From Plasmopara viticola (lineage: Eukaryota > Oomycota > Peronosporomycetes > Peronosporales > Peronosporaceae): 64,000 nt of DNA. The position numbers were made by a program, and so were the translations under genes. Below, in pieces: positions 21,893 to 32,269 of this stretch. Location of the stretch: positions 310,001 to 374,000 of the forward strand of contig MBPM02000024.1 in assembly GCA_001695595.3 (NCBI GenBank), read 5' to 3'. Below the pieces are notes generated by a model. It saw only the letters and a program-made list of their open reading frames with translations, did not search any database and had not been told where the DNA came from. The stretch's first letter is position 1, and every line of letters starts with the position of its first letter.

Positions 21893-24148
21893 ATGGAGAT
21901 AATGGAAGCGCAAGTGCAGTTTGTGCGCGCAGGCGCTCGATCGGCTCGCACTGTGTCCAAAGTATATTTAAATCCACTTGATATGAACAAGTGCGGTCTT
22001 GAGTCTGGCGTCTACGTGGTGCTTCACGCTTGTCATGGACATGAAACATCAAAACTGCTGCTGTGCGGCATGGTGTGGCCAATGGACAAGATCAAGCGTC
22101 GTGGAGTCGGTTTGAGCTCCATGTGGGAGGCAACAATCGGCGAACAACAAGTTAAAGCAGTGACAGTGCGACGTATGCAATCATGCAACACAATGGCCAA
22201 GATTGTGGTGCTGCAGTTGGTGTCGCGAGCGTCCAACCATAAGCGAAACTTGTCGGACAAGGAACGCACGCTACTCACGCGCTGCATCGCGGCCATGATT
22301 GACGGAGCGCCAGTACATCAAGGCGCGCTTATTTCATTGCCTATACACGGTGTAACCACCATTTTTCGAGTAGAAAAGGTGGATGGAGAGGAGGGGCAGG
22401 ATGAAAGAATCGTAAAGGTTGCTGCTTTCAAGACAGCGCTAACAGTTGCGTGGGAGGAACGACAAGAGGAGCCGGTGATAGAACATACTTGTAGTTCTAC
22501 GAAGGAGACGGACGACGGATTTGCAGCGATTGGCGGGCTACAAGAGGAGCTGAAGGCTATTCGTGAAGTGATAGAGCAGCCACTAAGAAATCCCGAGGTG
22601 TTTGAAAAATTCGGTCTGCCCGCTCCAAAAGGCGTTTTATTATACGGACCACCCGGTACCGGGAAAACTTTAATTGCCAGGGTGTTGGCAAAAGATTTGA
22701 ATGCACGGGTCCTGACGATCAATGGACCGGAAGTTGTGAGTAAGTTTGTTGGTGAGAGCGAGGCAAATTTGAGGGCTGTGTTTGCACAAGCTGCCAGAGA
22801 GGCCCCTTCCCTTGTGTTTATTGATGAATTGGATGCCATTTGTCCAAAACGTAATTCTCGCGTGGGGGAAATGGAGCGTCGTCTGGTAGCAACGCTTCTC
22901 ACGCTAATGGACGGACTAAGCGGATCGCGCCAGGTTGTGGTACTAGCCGCTACAAACAGACCCAACGCCCTTGACCCTGCTGTGAGAAGACCTGGACGTT
23001 TTGATAGAGAAGTTGAAATCGGCATTCCCAAAGCTAACGATCGCCTCGCTATTTTACGTGTCGCTCTAAAGAGGTTGCCTCATAAGCTCTCATACTCAGA
23101 GCTGCAAGAATTAAGCTCGAGCGCTCATGGATACGTTGGAGCTGATCTGTGTGCTCTTTGCAAGGAGGCAGCACTCCTTGCGCTCCATCGTGCATTTGCA
23201 AGTACTGCCGGGTCAACTGAAGCCGTTTTGTCCGACACCTGTCCTTTACCGCGATTCGAAGTAACTTTAAGCGATTTAAAACTTGCAATGCGAGGTATTC
23301 GACCCAGTGCTTTACGCGAAATTTCAGTAGATGTTCCTCGTGTTTTGTGGAGTGAGATTGGTGGACAAAGTGCACTTAAGCAAGCTCTGCGGGAGGCGGT
23401 AGAATGGCCGCTGCAGCATCCAGAAGCTTTCACACGTATGGGCATTCGACCGCCGAAAGGAGTGCTGTTGTATGGTCCTCCTGGCTGCAGCAAAACCCTG
23501 GCGGCAAAGGCGTTAGCGACTGAGAGTGGCATGAATTTTATCGCTATTAAGGGCCCTGAACTCTTTAGCAAGTGGGTCGGTGAGTCCGAACAGCAAATGC
23601 GAGATGTCTTTCGTAAAGCTCGTGCGGCGTCACCAACTGTGGTCTTTTTTGACGAGATTGATGCACTTGCGAGTACACGCGGATCTGGTGGCAGTAGCGG
23701 CGCATCCGATCGTGTCTTGAGCCAACTGCTCACGGAACTAGATGGTTTAGAGCCATTGAAGCGCGTCTTGGTGGTAGCCGCAACGAATCGCCCCGATCTA
23801 TTGGATCCAGCTTTGATGCGACCTGGACGCATTGACCGCGCGTTGTACGTGTCCCCGCCTGATGAAGCAGCACGCGAACAGATTCTGAGGATTCACACAC
23901 GCAAAACACCGCTAGCATCGGACGTCAGTATGGCTGAATTGGCCGTTGCTACTGCTCGATTTTCTGGTGCAGAACTCCAAGCTCTGTGTCGTGAAGCTGC
24001 TCTCAAGGCAATTGAAGAAGACCATGCCGCGCTTCATGTTGCAAAGCGACACTTTAAAAGTGCCTTGTCCTTAGTGACGCCGCAGATCGACGACCGAATG
24101 CTAGCCTTCTTCGAGCGCTTTCGTGACGGCAGGCGAAGCAGAGTCTAG
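21893..24148 (+). CDS. AFG2: AAA+ ATPase, AFG2/SPATA5 (Drg1) family
   Basis: A single-exon ORF of 751 aa (yeast Afg2 780). An N-terminal CDC48-like N domain (about 1-200) precedes two AAA modules. D1 has Walker A GPPGTGKT at 252-259 and Walker B with Asp311-Glu312 (VFIDELDA). D2 has Walker A GPPGCSKT at 528-535 and Walker B with Asp587-Glu588 (VVFFDEIDALASTRGS). The Cys-Ser in the second P-loop is the hallmark that separates AFG2/SPATA5 from CDC48. In yeast the hexamer releases Rlp24 from pre-60S ribosomes in the cytoplasm. The same role is likely here. A three-codon uORF (ATG GAC TTT TAA, 21878-21889) ends 3 nt before the start codon. Confidence 0.93.
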   Translation: MEIMEAQVQFVRAGARSARTVSKVYLNPLDMNKCGLESGVYVVLHACHGHETSKLLLCGMVWPMDKIKRRGVGLSSMWEATIGEQQVKAVTVRRMQSCNTMAKIVVLQLVSRASNHKRNLSDKERTLLTRCIAAMIDGAPVHQGALISLPIHGVTTIFRVEKVDGEEGQDERIVKVAAFKTALTVAWEERQEEPVIEHTCSSTKETDDGFAAIGGLQEELKAIREVIEQPLRNPEVFEKFGLPAPKGVLLYGPPGTGKTLIARVLAKDLNARVLTINGPEVVSKFVGESEANLRAVFAQAAREAPSLVFIDELDAICPKRNSRVGEMERRLVATLLTLMDGLSGSRQVVVLAATNRPNALDPAVRRPGRFDREVEIGIPKANDRLAILRVALKRLPHKLSYSELQELSSSAHGYVGADLCALCKEAALLALHRAFASTAGSTEAVLSDTCPLPRFEVTLSDLKLAMRGIRPSALREISVDVPRVLWSEIGGQSALKQALREAVEWPLQHPEAFTRMGIRPPKGVLLYGPPGCSKTLAAKALATESGMNFIAIKGPELFSKWVGESEQQMRDVFRKARAASPTVVFFDEIDALASTRGSGGSSGASDRVLSQLLTELDGLEPLKRVLVVAATNRPDLLDPALMRPGRIDRALYVSPPDEAAREQILRIHTRKTPLASDVSMAELAVATARFSGAELQALCREAALKAIEEDHAALHVAKRHFKSALSLVTPQIDDRMLAFFERFRDGRRSRV

Positions 24149-25136
24149 CTTAAATTTTCTTGATGACCGGCTAGTTCAATCGAGCGAGTCTCGGAAGCTC
24201 CGCAAAGTAACAACTTGTGATTAATGACCACCTCAGAACCATATCGACTTTATTGTCCAATGATGTAAGTGTGATTTTAGATTTAACAAACACTCTTGTA
24301 AATTTCCCGCGATTTAACTCAAAAATGAAGCTGTGACGCTAATCTGGGTTTTGCTGAGCTTATTGACTTGAGTCAATAATCGACAATATTCGACAATAAT
24401 CGACAATAATCAACACCACCTTGTTTTCCGCAGTGTTCTTGCTTCTCTTTGCAGCACTGCCTTCTTTGCCTGAGATCAAATCATCCTTGACAAAAAAAGT
24501 TATCGTCGCCGACTGTTGTGCGCGCCGCATCGCCCTTCTCGAAAAATTGTCATTCAAGTCATCGTTTTCTTCGTCCGTAGTGTTTACCTTACGACATATT
24601 GCCTCACCACGAAGCAGATTGTCAGCGATCGCAACTGCCATTACCACATTGACTTGTACCATGACTGATCTGGTACTTAACTCATTTGCTCGTATAACTC
24701 CTTCAGTCACGCAGCCACTTCGAGGCCTGTTTCGTGAAGATCTCTTTCTTAAACATTGCTCTGTCTATAAAGTCGCCATTTTTTAAGAATTTGCGACGAT
24801 CTTCTGCCATAAATTTGCTCGCCAGTATTTTTTTTCTGAACTTTAGTGACCGTACGCGAAGATGCAGCGTCTACAAGATAGCTTGACGAGTGGAAGAGGT
24901 ATTTCGTGTCGTAGGATGAGAGATCACTTTAAATGTTCAAGCGTGAGCACTCCCTCACCACGTTAAACCGGTTCACGTTCAAAAGGAAGGTGTAACGTCA
25001 TACGAATAATGTGTCATGTGACGGAAAGTGTGCATTTGGTCCGTTTAGCGAGAAGCACGCACAAGATATGGTCGCATCTACATCTGCCTTTTTAATTAGA
25101 TAACATCTATTTCTTCGTCGACGCTTTTTGCCGAAA
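24149..25136. other. Intergenic region, with a short tandem repeat and a doubtful minus-strand ORF
   Basis: Three near copies of a 10-bp unit (CGACAATAAT) lie at 24381-24410. A minus-strand frame (first ATG at about 24662) encodes MVQVNVVMAVAIADNLLRGE followed by an acidic TDEEN stretch. This faintly recalls an RXLR effector start but has no proper signal peptide. The overlapping plus-strand ORF (24421-24786) starts with TTG and is not convincing. Confidence 0.4.
24381..24410. repeat. Short tandem repeat, 10-bp unit x3
   Basis: CGACAATATT, CGACAATAAT and CGACAATAAT follow each other directly. A partial fourth unit follows (CAACACC). It is a simple microsatellite-like repeat. Confidence 0.7.
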
Positions 25137-25298
25137 ATGACGAGTGGCGGCGATGATGTGCTGGAGTACATTAGTAAGCTCGAGCTGTGGATTCTCCAAT
25201 CAGCAAGAAAGACTCGGTCTTTTCATATCGGAGATCTGAACAAGTTGTACGCGTTTCTGGTGTCGGTGCTTAAGTCAATCGCCGACTTTCTGTTGTGA
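25137..25298 (+). CDS. Small ORF, 53 aa, function unknown
   Basis: ATG at 25137 opens a 53-aa frame starting MTSGGDDVLEYISKLELW and ending KSIADFLL. It has protein-like composition (amphipathic helices, few rare residues), unlike the surrounding sequence. About 150 bp downstream, in another frame, is a CCHC knuckle. The two may be pieces of one broken retroelement gag or of a broken cellular gene. No intron joining them was found. No function is assigned. Confidence 0.35.
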   Translation: MTSGGDDVLEYISKLELWILQSARKTRSFHIGDLNKLYAFLVSVLKSIADFLL

Positions 25299-25441
25299 GA
25301 GCCCGTGACGTGACCCTTCATGAACATACGAGGAGACAGAACCCGTTAATATAGCCGCCTGTGGTCTGAGTCAAGCGTCCATCACAATGAAAAATGAATG
25401 GTGCAATTGGGCGATAAACTGCAGTAAAGTTTATCAGCGTC

Positions 25442-25483
25442 TGTTATCTCTGTGGGCAGGACGGACATTATATTGAAAAGTGC
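25442..25483 (+). pseudogene. CCHC zinc-knuckle fragment (gag-like)
   Basis: The frame encodes CYLCGQDGHYIEKC, a perfect C-x2-C-x4-H-x4-C nucleic-acid-binding knuckle, followed two codons later by a stop. It is isolated by stops on both sides. Such knuckles are typical of retrotransposon gag proteins. It is upstream of the next gag fragment at about 26 kb and probably belongs to a different copy. Confidence 0.5.
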
Positions 25484-26297
25484 TCTGTGTAATATCGCGA
25501 GAGCGCAGAGCAATAGAGACCACAACAAAAATACTGGGCAGAGTTGGACCAACTTGGCTTTGCTTGATCTACATTTAATACTACTGATTCGTTTCGTTGG
25601 ACTTTGTTGAATAGAAGAAAGAACGACTCGTTAATCCACAAATCTGTTCAACAATACCACTGAACTCTTAACGAGCCATAACAAAGAGATCCACAATCTG
25701 CGAAAAGACTTGTAATCATCAACGGCGCAGCAGCTGAAGCTTGCCCAACCTATTCGAAGCCAAATGCCGAATTGCAAGGACTCAGGTGCTAGAAATATAG
25801 TGCACGACATCATTGAAAACCTCAAGCACCGTATTCAGCAAGCCCAAGAACTTTAAAAGATTTATTAATCCACTCTACCCACTCATACAGAAAGAGTAGA
25901 CTATAAATACATTATAAAATCCTTTTCGTTCTCATTCTTCTAGTTATTATTTAAGTCTGCTACTTTATACAAAGAGCGCCGAAAAGTCCAGCAAGTATGG
26001 CTCAACAAAGAGGCCATACGGCCGAGCGCCCATCCTTCAACCCAAGGCCCCGTCAACAGAGTCAAAAAAGCGCTCTCGATGATAGCAAAATCTAACAGCG
26101 AACGCCGCGCTCAAGATCACGAGCGCCGACTCCGCGGGATGCGGCAAGTGCAAATGACCAAGCCGATTCGACCGCTTAGACTAAATAGCTCCCTCTACAG
26201 CGACAGGACAAGACACACTGTCCATGCAGCAACTATTGTTGTATCTCACTTAGGAGCAACAGCAATGTCAAGCCCAGGTGCAAAATCAAATGAAAGC

Positions 26298-26552
26298 TGT
26301 TGAGTTGTTGTGCGCAGGAGAAGGCAAAAAGTAAAGTGAATATATTTAGGTCCTTAGTTCGCTACCCTGTGCTACCTCTAAGCCTATCCTTCTAGATCCT
26401 TTTAGAAGGTTCGTCGTGACGTCATCTAATGACGTCATCATCATACCAGTGCCCAACCGGTATTTGCCGTAATCCCTCTGAGCTTATCCTTCTAGATCCT
26501 TCTAGAAGGTTTGTCGTGACGTCACATCAACAGCGGCGTCATATTAATAACA
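26298..26552 (-). repeat. 3' LTR of the copia element
   Basis: 255 bp, TGTTGAG...AATAACA in plus orientation. Compared with the other LTR it carries changes in the TATA tract (ATATATTTAGG) and single changes that damage one unit in each heat-shock-like array. Confidence 0.92.
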
Positions 26553-26569
26553 CTCCCCCTCGCCGCTAG

Positions 26570-29500
26570 TGCTGTACGCGCTTTGGTCCAATACCACTAT
26601 CCTGCAGCAGGTACTTGAGTCGCTTTGTGCCTAGAGACTTAGTCAGCATGTCTGCTTTTTGGTCCACCGTTGAGATGTACTGACCACGAGTATGTCCCGT
26701 GCCACGGCCTTCCGGATGAAGGGGTGCCGAATGTCGACATGCTTGGTCCTAGCATTGTGACCACCAGTGCTAGCAAGTCCTATTGTGCCTTGATTATCTT
26801 CCCAAACCAAAGTAGCTCCCACTTGCTGATGACCGAGATCCTTGAGAATCGCACGGACCCACAGTACTTCTTGAGTGCATAGGCTTAAAGCCATATACTC
26901 TGCCTCCGCTGAGCTTAGCGTCACTGTCCGCTGAAATTTCGACTTGAAAACCACTGGTGCGCCCCCAACCATGACCATGATTCCTGACACCGAACGCCGA
27001 TCATCAGTATTACTGCCCCAGTCCGCATCTGTGTACGCTGTAGCTTGAACCCCGTTGGCGCTGCCGTCGTAGGTGATCCCAAACTCCCTCGTCGTCTTGA
27101 GATATCGAAGTACGCGAATTACGGCCTTCCAATGCTGCTGACCCGGGGCTCCAAGAAACGCGATAGCTGTGTTACCACATACGCGATATCGGGACGCGTA
27201 CCTGTCGTGATGTACAGCAAACATCCGATTAGGGACCTGTACGGCTTCGACTGCATCTCAGCTTTCTCAACGTCCGTCGTTGGGGATTGCATCTTTGACA
27301 ACTTTAAACCCGCTTCTGATGGGTTAACGACTGCCCTCGCGTCTTGTTGGTTGAACCTGTTCACCACATCGTCAATGTACCGTGTCTGACGGATAATGAG
27401 CGTGCTGCAGTTGCAATCATGGTCGATTTTCATTCCAAGAACAAACTTGGCCTCGCCCAATTCTTTTATCTTGAATGAGTTCTTGAGTGCAGCTTTTACA
27501 TCTTCAATCTCCTTGCATGTCTTGGCAGCGATATTCATGTCGTCCACGTACAAGCAAACATAGACATAGTTGCCGTCCTTGCCCTTGACGTAGACGCACT
27601 GATCTTCTCCGCTGGTTCGAAAGCCCATTTGTAGGAAGACAACATGAATTGTCTTGTTCCATGCATTCGAAGCTTGCTTGAGACCGTAAATCGCATTATC
27701 CAGCTTGCACACCATGTTTTCAGCATTGGCGATACCGTAAGGCACTTCCGTGTATACCTCTTCCTTGAGATCACTGTTCAGGAATGCTGTGTCGACATCC
27801 AGTTGCTCTGTCATGTATTCCATCGTAACCACCACCGACAACACAACTCTGATAGAGTTCATGTTCGCTACCGGCGAGTATGTTTCGAAGAAATCAACAC
27901 CAAATTTCTGCTTGAAGCCTTTGGCGACGAGTCGAGCTTTGTAGCGCACCACTTGTCCCATTTCGTTGCGCTTCTTCGCAAAGACCCATCGGCATCCGAT
28001 TTCCCGAACGCTCTCCTTCTTCGGCACAAGTGTCCATGAGCCGTTCTCGTCATGAGCCTTGAGCTCTGTGTTTATTGCCTTCTGCCAGGCATGAGCGTCG
28101 ACGCTATTCATCTCTTGCCGATATGTAGTTGGAGCGTCGTCCTCCTCGCCAACACTAGCAGCATAAGCTAACACAGCTTCAGCAATTAGTCCTTCATCAT
28201 CGATCCTGGCCCGCTTGGCACTTGGTGGATTGTCACTTGGTGGATTGTCACATTCTTCCACCTTCTGCTCTTCATTACTTAAGCCATCTGTAAGAAGAAA
28301 GACAGACTCTCGCAAACGTCTTGTCCGTCCTGGCTCCGTCTGAAAAACAATACGATCTTCACCGTAAGCTTGCGGAGGAGGGTGATAAGGGGCCAGATCC
28401 AAGATCTGTGGGGCATCTGGTACAGCTCCACTTCATGCTCTGGCCCAACCTCATCCATTTCCACGTCAGGAGCATGATCCTCGACACCTTCCATTGGATT
28501 TTCTGTAGAAGGCTGTCTTGCGTCCTTGTCCTGGATATGTGCACCATTCTCGTCCTTGATAACGAAGGTAATTGTCTCAACTTGTGGTAAGTCCGTAGTG
28601 TATATTCCACCCACTTCGCGCTCGTCAAGTCGAACAGATCGTACCACCTTGAGCTTGGAATTCTCCAAATCAAACACACGATACCCTTTCGCATTCTCTG
28701 CATACCCAAGAAACAAACATCGAAAACTCTTGGGATCGAGCTTTGTCCTCTTTGCATCATTGACGTGAGCGAAATCTTGGGAACCAAATACTCGTAGATG
28801 TCCCAGCCCCGGCTTCTGCTTGAACGCCAATTCATACGGCGTATTCTTCTAGTTCGCTGTGTTCGTTGAGCGATTAATCAAGTATACCGCTGTACTTACT
28901 GCTTCTGCCGACCATTCAGTAGGGAACCCCTTCTAATGCACCATGCTTCGCGCCTTTTCCATTATTGTGCGGTTCATTCCCTTAGCGACACCGTTCTGTT
29001 GCGAGCTGTATGGCACTGTGCGTTGATGCATAACTCCATTCCTGGCACAGACTCTGGTAACTTTCTTGTTCACGAACTCCGTCCCGTTGTCCGATCGAAG
29101 ACACTTCAAGCGTTGTCCCCATTGGCTTTCGTAGAACGCTTTGAACTCGATCAGCTTACTTGCCACCTCACTCTTGTTCTTCATGAAGTACGCTACCACA
29201 AACCGCGAGAAATCATCCACAAAAGTAAGCACATATCGCGCGCCACCCTTCGAGACCGTTTTCATTGGTCCCATCACGTCCGTGTGCACGAGCTCCAGGA
29301 CACGTGATGTCTTAGTAAGCGACCGTGACGGGAATAAATCAACCGTCTGCTCACCCTTCAGGCATCCCCCACACAGCTTTTCAATGCCCTGCCTTACCGC
29401 CGGCACACCACTTGTCGCAAGCTGTGTCTTCACCATGCCGCTCTTCCCGGGATGTCCCAAGCGAGCATGCCAAAGCTCCCATTCAGTATCAACCCCTGCG

Positions 29501-30640
29501 TACTCCACTAACCGAGCATCTTCTTGCTCGCAGTCCAGGATGTACGCCTTACCGACTTTCTTGTCCTTAGCAATCGCTCGTTGCGTACTCCAAATGATAC
29601 AGGAGGAGCTCTCAAACTCCACCTTCATACCACGCTCAGCTAGCTTGCCAACCGACAAAAGGCGTCTGTCGAGTCCTGGAATGTGTAGGACTTCGACCAT
29701 CTTGTTACGCAACCCGTCCAATCCAGTAAGCCTGACCGTACCCATGCCAGTCACCCGCAGCTTCTTACCATCCGCAATGATGACCTCTGGACCAGCGTCC
29801 AATGCCTCGTAATCAAAGAGATCACTCCGATGAGGTGTCATGTGCGAGGTAGCCCCGCTGTCGATGAGCCAGTCGTCACAGTGCTGCTCACCAGCGGCAA
29901 AAACAGCATCATCACCCTCGAAGCTGTTCTTCTTCTGACAATCCCGCTTCAAATGTCCGACTTGGCCACACTTAAAACACTTGCCCGCGAATCCACCTCC
30001 GTTCTTCCGCGGACCGTTCCCTTTACGGCCATTGCCTTGGCCTCCCTTAAAACGTCCTGCATTCACCTTGAACGCGCGCTCCGTAGATTCTTTCTTCTCA
30101 AGTCGCTCGTACTCCTTCAGAAGATTCTCTTTTACCTTGATCAAAGACACGTCCTTGGAGCTCTCCACAATCGACGAGAGAATTTCGTATTCCTCTGAGA
30201 GACTGCTCAGAAGAATCACTAGTTGACGGGCATCGTCAAGTGGTTCTCCCAACGTCTGCAGCCCCACGATCAGCTCATCAAAGCTGTCTAGATGCTTCGA
30301 CATCGCCACCCCATCAGCCATCTTGAATTTGTGGAGGCGACCGGTCATCGACACATTGTGCATCGTCGAGCGGTTGTAGAAGTCGCGCAGCATATTCCAC
30401 GCCATAATTGCCGTCGTGGCCATCCGAATATTCGTATGATGCTCAATTGACACTCCCTGGGCGATAAGCAAGCAAGAGCCTTCATGTCATTGAGCACCCA
30501 CGTCTCGGTCCTCTCCGCCTCAGGCTTGACCACTTGCACGTGCGCTAGCAGACCCTTCCTAGCCAGCGTCATGCGCATGGCAAACTCCCAGTGGAATAGT
30601 TTCCACTACCCAGGAGGACTTCTCTTCTTGTCGTCGGCAT
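26570..30640 (-). pseudogene. copia gag-pol polyprotein, broken
   Basis: Gag starts at the ATG at 30640. Frameshifts lie near 30.59 and 30.47 kb. Recognised parts: gag with intact knuckle CFKCGQVGHLKRDC (about 29.96 kb), and protease with WLIDSGATSHM (about 29.86 kb). Integrase follows with the zinc-binding HARLGHP...CGGC segment and the Asp residues in HTDVMGP and RSDNGTEF. RT has YVDDMN (about 27.53 kb), and RNase H has AYTDADW and SSAEAEYMAL (about 26.9-27.0 kb). Two in-frame stops separate integrase from RT (about 28.93 and 28.85 kb), and shifts occur near 28.3, 27.2 and 26.68 kb. The third catalytic residue of integrase is replaced (NGVAKGMNRT instead of NGVAERMNR). Confidence 0.9.
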
Positions 30641-30778
30641 TGGGATGGAGGAGAGGTTTGGCGAGAGTCTTGTGCGGCTGTTAACCTGTTGAGTTTTTGT
30701 GCGCAGGAGAAGGCAAAAAGTAAAAGGAATATATATAGGTCCTTAGTTCGCTACCATGTGCTACCTCTAAGCCTATCC

Positions 30779-30801
30779 TTCTAGATCCTTCTAGAAGGTT
30801 C
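30779..30801. promoter_or_regulatory. Heat-shock-element-like array in LTR, copy 1
   Basis: Five alternating 5-bp units TTC/GA(A)/TTC/GAA/TTC with 2-bp spacers, one unit being GAT. Followed by TGACGTCA at 30806-30813 and 30819-30826. Confidence 0.6.
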
Positions 30802-30878
30802 GTCGTGACGTCATCTAATGACGTCATCATCATACCAGTGCCCAACCGGTATTTGCCGTAATCCCTCTGAGCTTATCC

Positions 30879-30901
30879 TTCTAGATCCTTCTAGAAGGTT
30901 C
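30879..30901. promoter_or_regulatory. Heat-shock-element-like array in LTR, copy 2
   Basis: Same five-unit array as the first copy, exactly 100 bp away, followed by TGACGTCA at 30906-30913. Confidence 0.6.
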
Positions 30902-31164
30902 GTCGTGACGTCACATCAACAGCGGCGTCATATTAATAACAAAAGCTCAAACACAACAGGCTAATTAGCGCTTCGAGCGTCAAGAGGCGGGCAGAAGATA
31001 AAAGATCCTCCTGTTTTAAGGCTTGTGGATCTTTGCAACAGAACAGTACTACGCGAACAAGCGCCACTTGATGACATTAGAGTCGCCAGGCTCTGTGACG
31101 CTTGTCTCAAGTAATTTAGGCAAATCCGATCTGTATAGTACCGTGCCTTTATTGCCGACTGCGA

Positions 31165-31985
31165 GTGCATGAACGTGCTGAAGAAGTCCCTGAAGTCCAG
31201 GACTTGATGTCCCAAATTGAACTGGAAATCGTTGGGTCGGAAAAGCAGTTCCTTATCCCGAATATATTACGAGAAGAAACCACAAAGGAGATTGAAGAAG
31301 AGAATCCGAGTACTCTCGAGGAGGCCATCGAAGTTGCTTTGAATATCGAGTTTGCTTATTGCTCGGGCAAACCAAATCATTTATCGACCAAGTCGTTCAA
31401 AACGGTGCCTACAAAATTAGGCTATCGCGCGAACAAGTCACGATCTCAGAAACAAAAGCGTTTTGGACAAAGGAAGAAGAACGACATCTGGACTAAACAA
31501 GCGACATGTAACAATTGAGGCGTTGTTGACCACATAGCGCCGGAATGCACCGGACAAGAATGTTGGAAAGCAAATCGTTGTATTAGAGATACATTATATG
31601 CTATTTTCAATGCTGAAGCTTAAGCTTTTGAAGACGTTGGTCAAGAGAGACCCGTTACCATCTTCATCGGCAACGGATGTAGTCTAAACGACGTAACCGA
31701 AGACTTTGTATAGCGACTTGAACTCGAAGTAAACAAGGGTGAGATGATGCGAGTCGACCTTGGTTACGTTCAGGTTGCTCACCGTCCCCGACGAACGGTT
31801 CACATGAACTTGCAAATACCTGCTTTTCCTATTACATTGGGAGCGTTCCAAGTCATGCCTGCTCCTGAACATAAGGATGTTATTATTGGCATGATTTGGC
31901 TTCGTGAGCAAATTCCAGATAACAATTGGACTATAGGGAGCGTGTCACCTCGCATCACACATAGCACCAAGCGGCATTTCGACTA
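31165..31985 (+). pseudogene. gypsy gag C-terminus and protease remnant
   Basis: The gag part contains NPSTLEEAIEVALNIEFAY and a basic tail, then a knuckle broken by a stop where a Cys should be (CNN, stop, ..DHIAPEC at about 31.51 kb). The protease-like part (from about 31744) has VQVAHRPRRTVHMNLQIP and PEHKDVIIGMIWLREQIPD, matching the gypsy aspartic protease C-terminal half. Its active-site segment lies in a broken frame. Confidence 0.6.
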
Positions 31986-32269
31986 AAATTGCACAATCTA
32001 CGTCCGTTCAGATGGACCACTGAACAACAAAAGGCTCGAATCAATCAGAGCCGCGAAATTTCTGATTGCTGTCGGCAACAAGGCCACCATGGCCGTCAAG
32101 GAATGACGGTGCTTATTTCTTCTCGCCAGCTCTCAAAAATGTTGCGTCACGACAAGAACATGGTAGCTGTCTTTGCCGTCAATTCTCCTGATTTTGAAAA
32201 AGCTGAGCACTTCAAGAATTAAGGATAAGAACTGTCTAAGGATGAAATTATTCAAGGAGAACCCGGCTT

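Larger units (their letters stand above)
26298..30941 (-). mobile_element. Ty1/copia retrotransposon, both LTRs present, 4644 bp
   Basis: Bounded by two 255-bp LTRs with TG...CA ends and flanked by a 5-bp target duplication AAAGC (26293-26297 and 30942-30946). The order on the minus strand is gag, protease, integrase, RT, RNase H, the copia order. A purine tract (GGCGAGGGGGAG on the minus strand) abuts the 3' LTR at 26553-26564. The LTRs differ at about 7 of 255 positions, so the insertion is fairly recent. It is dead: frameshifts and in-frame stops break the polyprotein. Confidence 0.92.
30687..30941 (-). repeat. 5' LTR of the copia element, with promoter-like modules
   Basis: 255 bp. In element orientation U3 contains a TGACGTCA site, a heat-shock-like array, two more TGACGTCA sites, a second array, then TATATATA at 30730-30737 near the expected transcription start. 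The array-plus-TGACGTCA module is a direct duplication inside the LTR. Confidence 0.92.

Noticed and set aside
22318..23832. Long minus-strand ORFs (237 and 235 aa) across the AFG2 gene
   Set aside because: They are antisense shadows of a clear AAA ATPase with all motifs on the plus strand.
24421..24786. 121-aa plus-strand ORF with a hydrophobic start
   Set aside because: It begins with TTG, has no homology, and the hydrophobic stretch is probably an accident of AT-rich codons.
29141..29812. 223-aa plus-strand ORF
   Set aside because: Antisense to the copia integrase region.
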